NCBI GenBank assembly: GCA_041621405.1
Contig: JBFKAV010000018.1
Span: 1-33,195 of the forward strand
DNA from: JBFKAV01 sp041621405
GTDB lineage: Bacteria; Pseudomonadota; Alphaproteobacteria; Rhodobacterales; Rhodobacteraceae
Direction of reading: 5' to 3'
DNA length: 33,195 bases
Both the position numbers and the translations under genes were made by a program. The notes under the pieces were generated by a model that was not told the origin of the DNA, ran no database searches, and was given only the letters and a program-made list of their open reading frames with translations. Shown here piece after piece: positions 26,944 to 33,195 of this stretch; positions within the stretch are counted from its first letter, which is position 1; every line of letters begins with the position of its first letter.

Positions 26944-29148
26944 ATGGCTGCGCGCTCGACCAAGCCGACCGAGTTCCTGTCCGGCGACGATGCGCGCCGG
27001 ATTGCTAACGGCCAACACGACAACCCCTTCGCAGTACTCGGCCCGCACAAGCAGGGCCGGGCCACCGTCGTCACCGCGTTCGACCCCGGTGCCGAGCGGA
27101 TGTTCGCGCTAACGGCCAAGGGCGAGGCCGAGCTTCATGCGCATCCGGAGGTCACGGGGCTGTTCCAGGGCAAGGTGGCTGCGGGGCCCTACCGGCTGAA
27201 GGGCCAAGGCCACGGCACTGAGTGGGATTACGCCGACGCCTACCGCTTCGGCCCGGTCATAGGCGAGATCGACGAATACCTCCTCGGCGAGGGCACGCAC
27301 CGGCGGCTCTGGACCGCGCTCGGAGCGCACGCGCGCGAGCACGAGGGCGCGCGCGGCACGCACTTCGCGGTCTGGGCGCCGAACGCGCGGCGGGTCTCGG
27401 TGGTGGGCGCGTTCAATCACTGGGACGGCCGCCGCCACCCGATGCGCCGGCGCGGCGCGACCGGGGTCTGGGAGATCTTCGTCCCCGAGGTCGGCGAGGG
27501 CGCGCCCTACAAGTACGAGATCATCGGCGCCGACGGCCGGGCGCAGCCCCTGAAGGCCGACCCGGTCGGCTTCGGGGCCGAGCATCCGCCTGCAACCGCG
27601 AGCCTGGTGCGCGACATCTCGGGCTACGGCTGGAAGGACGGCAAATGGATGGCGGAGCGGGCCGAGCGGAACCGCCGCGACGCGCCGATCTCGATCTACG
27701 AGGTGCACCTGGGAAGCTGGCGGCGGAAGTGGGACGAGGGCGGGCGGCCCCTCTCCTACAAGGAGGGAGCGAAGGACCTGGTCGACTACGCCCACGGCAT
27801 GGGTTTCACCCACCTGGAGTTCCTGCCGCTCTCCGAGCACCCGTTCGACGGCTCCTGGGGCTATCAGCCCGTGGGTCTCTTTGCCCCGACCGTTCGCCAC
27901 GGGCCGCCGCACGAGTTCCGCGACCTGGTCGAGGCCGCCCATGCGAAGGGCCTCGGCGTGATCCTCGACTGGGTGCCGGGGCATTTCCCGACCGACGCCC
28001 ACGGGCTCGCGCGCTTCGACGGAACAGCGCTCTACGAGCACCTCGACCCGAAGGAGGGCTTCCACCAGGACTGGAACACGCTGATCTACAATTTCGGTCG
28101 CAGCGAGGTGGCGAACTTCCTGATCTCGAACGCGCTCTACTGGCTCGAGGAGTACCACGTCGACGGGCTCCGCGTGGATGCGGTGGCCTCGATGCTCTAC
28201 CGCGACTATTCCCGCCAAGAGGGGGAATGGGTGCCGAACGTCCACGGCGGGCGCGAGAACCTGGAGGCGATCGCGCTGATGCGACGGATGAACGAAACCG
28301 TCTACGGGGAGGTGCCGGGGATCCTGACCGCGGCCGAGGAATCGACGAGCTTCCCGGCTGTCAGCCAGCCGGTCGACGCCGGTGGCCTCGGCTTCGGCTA
28401 CAAGTGGAACATGGGCTGGATGAACGACACGCTCGATTACATCAAGCGCGAACCGGCCCACCGCAAGTACCACCACAACCAGATGACCTTCGGGCTGATC
28501 TACGCCTTCTCCGAGAATTTCATCCTACCGATCAGCCATGACGAAGTGGTGCACGGCAAGGGCTCGATGCTGGGCAAGATGCCGGGCGGCAGCGACGCCG
28601 AGCGCTTCGCCAACCTGCGCGCCTACTACGGTTTCATGTGGGGGCACCCGGGCAAGAAGCTCCTGTTCATGGGCCAGGAATTCGGCCAGCAGGCGGAGTG
28701 GAACCATGCCGCCGACCTCGACTGGCACGCCGCCGAACACGGAAAACATGCCGGGCTCCAGGCGCTGGTGCGCGATCTCAACACGCTCTACCGCACCACC
28801 CCGGCGCTCTACCGACAGGATTGCGACGGCGCGGGTTTCCGCTGGATCGAGGCGGACGCCTCCGACATTTCGGTCTTCGCCTGGGCACGGTTCGGGGCCG
28901 AGGGCGACCCGCCGGCGGTGGTGATCTCGAACCTCACGCCGGTGGAGCGCACGCTGTGGCGCTGCGGCCTGCCGGCGCCGGGACGCTGGCGCGAGGCCCT
29001 GAACACGGACGCCGGGATCTATGGCGGGGAGAACCGCGGCAACATGGGCGGCGTCGTCGCCGAGGAGGTGGCGAAGAACGGCCTTGCGTGGTCGGCCGCC
29101 GTCACCTTGCCGCCGCTTTCGACGCTGATCCTGGTGCACGAGCAATGA
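26944..29148 (+). CDS. glgB: 1,4-alpha-glucan branching enzyme
   Basis: This 734-residue enzyme (GH13) cuts alpha-1,4 chains and rejoins them in alpha-1,6 linkage, creating glycogen branches. It has an extra N-terminal N1 domain (about residues 20-110) before the carbohydrate-binding module THFAVWAPNARRVSVVGAFNHWDG. Catalytic residues by alignment with E. coli GlgB are Asp412 (DGLRVDAVASM), Glu465 (LTAAEEST) and Asp533 (ISHDEVVHGKGS), each offset by seven from the E. coli D405, E458 and D526. The length matches the long proteobacterial type. The ribosome-binding site is weak. Its TGA overlaps a possible earlier start of glgC. Confidence 0.97.
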   Translation: MAARSTKPTEFLSGDDARRIANGQHDNPFAVLGPHKQGRATVVTAFDPGAERMFALTAKGEAELHAHPEVTGLFQGKVAAGPYRLKGQGHGTEWDYADAYRFGPVIGEIDEYLLGEGTHRRLWTALGAHAREHEGARGTHFAVWAPNARRVSVVGAFNHWDGRRHPMRRRGATGVWEIFVPEVGEGAPYKYEIIGADGRAQPLKADPVGFGAEHPPATASLVRDISGYGWKDGKWMAERAERNRRDAPISIYEVHLGSWRRKWDEGGRPLSYKEGAKDLVDYAHGMGFTHLEFLPLSEHPFDGSWGYQPVGLFAPTVRHGPPHEFRDLVEAAHAKGLGVILDWVPGHFPTDAHGLARFDGTALYEHLDPKEGFHQDWNTLIYNFGRSEVANFLISNALYWLEEYHVDGLRVDAVASMLYRDYSRQEGEWVPNVHGGRENLEAIALMRRMNETVYGEVPGILTAAEESTSFPAVSQPVDAGGLGFGYKWNMGWMNDTLDYIKREPAHRKYHHNQMTFGLIYAFSENFILPISHDEVVHGKGSMLGKMPGGSDAERFANLRAYYGFMWGHPGKKLLFMGQEFGQQAEWNHAADLDWHAAEHGKHAGLQALVRDLNTLYRTTPALYRQDCDGAGFRWIEADASDISVFAWARFGAEGDPPAVVISNLTPVERTLWRCGLPAPGRWREALNTDAGIYGGENRGNMGGVVAEEVAKNGLAWSAAVTLPPLSTLILVHEQ

Positions 29149-29177
29149 CCGGCAGACCCGCAGCGAGGAGGACTGAG

Positions 29178-30440
29178 ATGAAACCGATCCGGCTCACCAA
29201 CAGGTCGATGGCCTTCGTGCTGGCGGGCGGTCGGGGCAGCCGCCTCAAGGAGCTGACCGATACCCGCGCGAAACCGGCCGTCTACTTCGGCGGAAAGACC
29301 CGGATCATCGACTTCGCGCTGTCGAACGCGCTGAATTCCGGCATCCGCAAGATGGCGATCGCCACGCAGTACAAGGCGCATTCCCTCATACGCCACTGCC
29401 AGCGCGGCTGGAACTTCTTCCGCGCCGAGCGCAACGAGTATCTCGATATCCTGCCGGCCTCGCAGCGCGTCAGCGAGGACCAGTGGTACCTGGGCACCGC
29501 CGACGCGGTGACCCAGAACATCGATATCGTCGACAGCTACGGCGTGGACTATGTGCTGATCCTCGCCGGCGACCACATCTACAAGATGGACTACGAGATC
29601 ATGATCCGCCAGCACGTCGAGACCGGCGCCGACGTGACGGTTGGCTGCCTCACCGTGCCGCGCAAGGAAGCCTCGGCCTTCGGCGTGATGGCGGTCGACA
29701 AGACCGGCCGGGTCACCTCGTTCCTGGAAAAGCCTAAGGACCCTCCGGGCACGCCCGAGGACGCGAGCGTGGCGCTGGCCTCGATGGGGATCTACGTCTT
29801 CGCCTGGCCGTTCCTTCGCCAGCTTCTGCTCGACGACGCGGAAGATCCGAATTCGAGCCACGACTTCGGCACCGACCTGATCCCGGCGATCGTGAAGAAC
29901 GGCAAGGCCCAGGCGCACCGCTTCGATGAAAGCTGCGTGCGCCATGCGCCCGACGCGCCCGCCTACTGGCGCGACGTCGGCACGATCGACGCCTTCTGGA
30001 AGGCCAACATCGACCTCACCGACTTCACCCCCGATCTCGACCTCTGGGACCGTCAGTGGCCGATCTGGACCTATTCGGAGAGCACGCCGCCGGCGAAGTT
30101 CATCCACGACGAGGAGAAGCGCCGCGGCTCGGCGGTCTCCTCGATGGTCTCAGGGGGATGTATCATCTCGGGCACCGAGGTCAGGAACTCGCTTCTGTTC
30201 ACCGGCGTGCACGCGAATTCCTATTCGGTGCTCGACCACGCGGTGGTGCTGCCCTACGCGACCATCGGCCGGCATGCGCAGCTGAAGAACGTGGTGATCG
30301 ACCGGGGCGTGCAGATCCCGCAGGGTCTGGTGGTTGGCGAAGAGCCGGAGAAGGACCGGAAGTTCTTCCGCGTGAGCGAAGGCGGCGTCACGCTGATCAC
30401 CAAGAGGATGATCGAGGCGCGGGCGAAGGCGCTGGGCTAG
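29178..30440 (+). CDS. glgC: Glucose-1-phosphate adenylyltransferase (ADP-glucose pyrophosphorylase)
   Basis: This 420-residue enzyme makes ADP-glucose from ATP and glucose-1-phosphate, the committed and regulated step of glycogen synthesis. The nucleotide-binding loop FVLAGGRGSRLKELTDTRAKPAV is at residues 12-34, followed by the substrate motif AGDHIYKMDY and FLEKP. The C-terminal left-handed beta-helix (GCIISGTEVRNSLLFTGV; VVIDRGVQIPQG) carries the allosteric region. The start at 29178 has GAGGAGGA five bases upstream; an in-frame ATG at 29145 overlaps the glgB stop as ATGA and would add 11 residues. Alphaproteobacterial forms are usually activated by fructose-6-phosphate and pyruvate; this is family knowledge. 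Confidence 0.97.
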   Translation: MKPIRLTNRSMAFVLAGGRGSRLKELTDTRAKPAVYFGGKTRIIDFALSNALNSGIRKMAIATQYKAHSLIRHCQRGWNFFRAERNEYLDILPASQRVSEDQWYLGTADAVTQNIDIVDSYGVDYVLILAGDHIYKMDYEIMIRQHVETGADVTVGCLTVPRKEASAFGVMAVDKTGRVTSFLEKPKDPPGTPEDASVALASMGIYVFAWPFLRQLLLDDAEDPNSSHDFGTDLIPAIVKNGKAQAHRFDESCVRHAPDAPAYWRDVGTIDAFWKANIDLTDFTPDLDLWDRQWPIWTYSESTPPAKFIHDEEKRRGSAVSSMVSGGCIISGTEVRNSLLFTGVHANSYSVLDHAVVLPYATIGRHAQLKNVVIDRGVQIPQGLVVGEEPEKDRKFFRVSEGGVTLITKRMIEARAKALG

Positions 30441-30457
30441 AGGGGTATCCCACCTGC

Positions 30458-30473
30458 TTCGCCTTGCGGCGAA
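30458..30473. repeat. Small hairpin in the glgC-glgA gap
   Basis: A perfect 6-bp stem TTCGCC and GGCGAA with loop TTGC lies 17 bases after the glgC stop. It is the only notable structure inside the otherwise close-packed glg operon. It could modulate downstream expression, or be chance. Confidence 0.3.
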
Positions 30474-30527
30474 CTCACCCCCGACGAAAATTGACAACCG
30501 GAAGAAGCGGACGTGGCCGGAAAGACG

Positions 30528-31958
30528 ATGCGACAGGTGCTTTCGGTGGCCTCCGAGGTGGCGCCGCTGATCAAGACCGGGGGACTGGCAGACGTGGCCG
30601 GTGCCCTGCCAGCGGCGCTGAAGCCGGAGGGCTGGTCGATCCGCACCCTGTTGCCGGGCTATCCATCGGTGCTGGAGAAGCTGAAGGGCGCCCGCGAGGT
30701 CTGGAGCGAGAGCGACCTCTTCGGCGGCCCGGCGAGCGTGAGAGCCGCGCGGGCGGGCGGGCTCGACCTCCTGGTGCTGGTCGCCCCGCATCTCTACGAG
30801 CGCGACGGCGGGCCTTACCTGGGCCCGAACGGACGCGACTGGCCGGACAACCCGGAGCGCTTTGCGGCGCTGTCCTGGGCCGGGGCGGCGATCGCCTCCG
30901 GCGAGGCCGGCGGCTGGCAGCCGGAGGCAGTGCACGTGCACGACTGGCAGGCCGGGCTGGTGCCCATATACCTCCAGGCCCGGGGCGGCGGCCCTGGCAC
31001 GCTGATCACGATCCACAACATCGCCTTCCATGGGCTCGCAGACCCGGGCAGGCTGGCCTGGCTGAGGCTGCCGCAGTCGGGCTTCACGCCCACCGGCTTC
31101 GAGTTCTGGGGCCGGATCAGCGCGCTGAAGGCGGGGCTGGTCTATGCCGACCGGATCTCGACGGTGAGCCCGACCTATGCGCGCGAGCTCCTGACGCCGG
31201 AGTTCGGCATGGGGCTCGACGGCGTGCTGCGCGCGCGGGCGGCCGACCTGACCGGCATCCTGAACGGCATCGACGAGGCCGCCTGGGATCCCTCCGCCGA
31301 CCCGGCGGTCAGGCCCTACAAGACCCCTGCGGGCAAGGGAAGGAACCGAAAGGCGCTCTGCGAGGAACTGGGGCTCGAGGAGCCTGATGGGCCGCTCGCG
31401 GTCGTGGTCTCGCGGCTTTCCGAGCAGAAGGGGCTCGACCTCCTGATCACCTCCCTGCCCCGGCTACTCGCGGCCGGAGGCGCGCTAGCGCTCCTGGGCG
31501 CGGGGGATGCCACGCTTGAGACGGCCCTGCGTGAGGCCGCCTCGGAGAACCCGGGACAGATCGCCGTGCGCTTCGGCTATGACGAGGTGCTGGCGCACCG
31601 GCTGATCGCCGGTGGCGACGCGATCCTTGTTCCCTCGCGCTTCGAGCCCTGCGGGCTCACTCAGCTATATGGCCTGCGCTACGGCACGCTGCCGGTGGTG
31701 GCGCTGACCGGCGGCCTTGCCGACACCGTGATCCCGGCCAACGACGCCGCGATCCGGGCCGGGGTGGCGACCGGCCTCCAGTTCCACCCGGTGACCGCCG
31801 GGGCGCTCGGCAATGCGCTGGAGCGGCTCGCCGCGCTCCACGCCGAGCCGGCGGTCTGGACCCGGATGCAGCGCAACGCGATGCGCCACCCGGTGGGCTG
31901 GGCCGCCTCGGCGCCGGCTTACGCGGCGCTCTACGAGAGCCTGGCGCGGCCGGCATGA
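30528..31958 (+). CDS. glgA: Glycogen synthase (ADP-glucose type)
   Basis: This 476-residue GT5 glycosyltransferase extends alpha-1,4 glucan chains using ADP-glucose. The N-terminus MRQVLSVASEVAPLIKTGGL contains the family KTGGL motif with Lys16, which contacts ADP-glucose. VHVHDWQAGLVP and TIHNIAFHG are conserved in the first Rossmann domain. The second domain carries VVSRLSEQKGLDLL and SRFEPCGLTQLYGLRYGTLPVV, including the catalytic-site Glu. An in-frame GTG at 30513 would add five residues; the ATG at 30528 gives the usual family N-terminus, with GGAAAG close upstream. Its TGA overlaps the glgX ATG as ATGA. Confidence 0.96.
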   Translation: MRQVLSVASEVAPLIKTGGLADVAGALPAALKPEGWSIRTLLPGYPSVLEKLKGAREVWSESDLFGGPASVRAARAGGLDLLVLVAPHLYERDGGPYLGPNGRDWPDNPERFAALSWAGAAIASGEAGGWQPEAVHVHDWQAGLVPIYLQARGGGPGTLITIHNIAFHGLADPGRLAWLRLPQSGFTPTGFEFWGRISALKAGLVYADRISTVSPTYARELLTPEFGMGLDGVLRARAADLTGILNGIDEAAWDPSADPAVRPYKTPAGKGRNRKALCEELGLEEPDGPLAVVVSRLSEQKGLDLLITSLPRLLAAGGALALLGAGDATLETALREAASENPGQIAVRFGYDEVLAHRLIAGGDAILVPSRFEPCGLTQLYGLRYGTLPVVALTGGLADTVIPANDAAIRAGVATGLQFHPVTAGALGNALERLAALHAEPAVWTRMQRNAMRHPVGWAASAPAYAALYESLARPA

Positions 31959-33195
31959 CCCTGGCCCAGACCCTCGGACCGGGCCGGGCCCATCCGCTCG
32001 GCGCCACGCCCGATGGCGGCGGGGTGAACTTCGCCGTGTTCTCCGAGAACGCGACGGGGATCGAGCTCTGCATCTTCGACCGCGGCGGCCAGGAGACGCG
32101 GTTCGAGCTGCCCGAACGCGACGGCGACGTCTGGCACGGGTATCTCGAAGGCGCCAAGCCGGGGTTGCGCTACGGCTACCGCGCGCACGGCCCCTGGGCG
32201 CCGGCCGAGGGCCACCGCTTCAACCCCGCCAAGCTGCTCCTGGACCCCTACGTCCGCGCCATCACCGGCCATCCGCGCTGGGCGCCCGAACTGATGGGCC
32301 ACCGCGTCGGCGACCCCGGGGCCGACCTCGTAATCGACCCGCGCGACAGCGCGCCGTTCATGGCCAAGGGGATCGTCGTCGCCGCCTTCGAGAGCCCGGC
32401 CCGGGCGGGTCCGGAAACGCCCGTGGACGAAACGGTGATCTACGAGGCGCACGTCAAGGGACTGACCTGGCGCCACCCTTCGGCCGCGCCGAAGGGCACG
32501 TTTCTCGGCCTCGCCTCGGACCCGATGCTCGAGCACCTGACACGGCTCGAGGTGACCGCGGTGGAGCTTCTGCCGATCCACGCCTTCATGACCGACGGCT
32601 TCCTGGTGGAGCGGGGCCTCAACAACTACTGGGGCTACCAGACGCTGAATTTCTTCACGCCCGACCCGCGCTACCTGCACGGCGACGACATCGGCGAGTT
32701 CCGCGCCATGGTGGCGCGGCTGCACGAGGCGGGGATCGAGGTGATCCTCGACGTCGTCTACAACCACACCTGCGAGGGCAACGAGCGGGGGCCCACGCTC
32801 AGCTTCCGCGGCCTCGACAATGCCAGCTACTACCGGCTTTCGCCCGACCGCCGCCATTACGTGAACGACACCGGCACTGGCAACACGCTCAGGCTCGACC
32901 ACCCGATGGTGCTCAGGATGGTAGTGGACAGCTTGCGCTACTGGGCGGGCGAGATGGGGGTGGACGGCTTCCGCTTCGATCTTGCTGCCACGCTGGGGCG
33001 CCGCGACCACGGCTTCGAGGCGACGGCGCCCTTCTTTCAGGTGTTGCAGCAGGACCCGTTGCTGGTGCGCAAGAAGCTCATCGCCGAGCCCTGGGACATC
33101 GGCCCCGGCGGCTACCACCTCGGCGGCTTCCCGCCGCCCTTCCTGGAATGGAACGACCGCTACCGCGACGGCGTGCGCCGGTTCTGGCGCGGCGA
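31955..33195 (+). CDS. glgX: Glycogen debranching enzyme (3' end outside window)
   Basis: The frame is open from the ATG at 31955, overlapping the glgA stop, to the window edge (413 codons). GlgX is a GH13 isoamylase-type enzyme that removes the short side chains left by GlgP. An N-terminal carbohydrate-binding domain (GPGRAHPLGATPDGGGVNFAVFSENAT) precedes the barrel. The barrel has EAHVKGLTWRHP, NNYWGYQTLNFFTPDPRY, VILDVVYNHTCEGNERGPT and DGFRFDLAATLGR. The catalytic nucleophile is Asp342 and the acid/base is Glu378 (IAEPWDIG); the third catalytic Asp must lie beyond the window. It completes the glg set; a phosphoglucomutase gene, common next in this operon, cannot be seen. Confidence 0.95.
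   Translation, partial: MTLAQTLGPGRAHPLGATPDGGGVNFAVFSENATGIELCIFDRGGQETRFELPERDGDVWHGYLEGAKPGLRYGYRAHGPWAPAEGHRFNPAKLLLDPYVRAITGHPRWAPELMGHRVGDPGADLVIDPRDSAPFMAKGIVVAAFESPARAGPETPVDETVIYEAHVKGLTWRHPSAAPKGTFLGLASDPMLEHLTRLEVTAVELLPIHAFMTDGFLVERGLNNYWGYQTLNFFTPDPRYLHGDDIGEFRAMVARLHEAGIEVILDVVYNHTCEGNERGPTLSFRGLDNASYYRLSPDRRHYVNDTGTGNTLRLDHPMVLRMVVDSLRYWAGEMGVDGFRFDLAATLGRRDHGFEATAPFFQVLQQDPLLVRKKLIAEPWDIGPGGYHLGGFPPPFLEWNDRYRDGVRRFWRG

Noticed and set aside
28638..29177. Upstream extension of glgC
   Set aside because: The region is the 3' end of glgB in another frame; the ribosome-binding site and family N-terminus place the start at 29178.

Overview
The window is a high-GC chromosomal segment (a hand count over 8881-9180 gives 206/300 = 69% GC). 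Its gene content and gene order fit an alphaproteobacterium of the Rhodobacterales type. The supporting signs are a choline ABC operon choXWV, a TRAP transporter with a Tat-exported binding protein, a run of 5-formyl-THF cyclo-ligase, YmdB-like phosphoesterase, EamA exporter and SLC13 permease genes, and a glgPBCAX glycogen operon. No tRNA, rRNA, CRISPR array, insertion sequence or phage gene was seen. Coding density is very high; only one stretch over 300 bases (24213-24522) lacks a gene.

Layout. 1-2736 (+): choline uptake operon choX (5' end outside the window), choW, choV. 2690-3987: a divergent pair, a small Nif3-insert/CutA-like protein (-) and a WYL-domain regulator (+), sharing a perfect 24-bp palindrome; the regulator gene is compositionally distinct (60% GC over 3661-3960). 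4017-6542: EamA exporter and LysE/ArgO amino-acid exporter (-), divergent from an ArgP/LysG-type regulator (+). 6624-9274: yebC (-) divergent from an SLC13/RCK_C permease (+). 9414-10265: a lower-GC sulfotransferase-like gene. 10286-13081: guanine deaminase (-) divergent from mgtE (+). 13164-18481: 5-formyl-THF cyclo-ligase, a convergent membrane-anchored alpha/beta hydrolase, then the tightly overlapping set ymdB-like, EamA, SLC13. 18506-24212 (-): dctP, dctQ, dctM, amidase, a 52-aa membrane protein and a LysR regulator, apparently one transcription unit. 24523-33195 (+): glgP, glgB, glgC, glgA, glgX (3' end outside the window).

How the genes work together. ChoXWV would import choline. ArgO and ArgP form a basic-amino-acid efflux pair with its regulator. 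The TRAP system plus amidase suggests uptake of an amide-containing or amide-yielding substrate that is then hydrolysed in the cytoplasm; the substrate is not known. The glg genes hold the complete glycogen cycle: ADP-glucose synthesis (GlgC), chain elongation (GlgA), branching (GlgB), phosphorolysis (GlgP) and debranching (GlgX). In both solute-binding-protein transporter operons a perfect hairpin follows the binding-protein gene and precedes the permease genes, which would fit higher expression of the binding protein.

I found no clear previously undescribed multi-gene system. The best leads are the WYL/Nif3-like pair with its palindrome, the TRAP-amidase-small-membrane-protein cluster with an unassigned substrate, and a metal-site Asn-to-Asp difference in the YmdB-like phosphoesterase.
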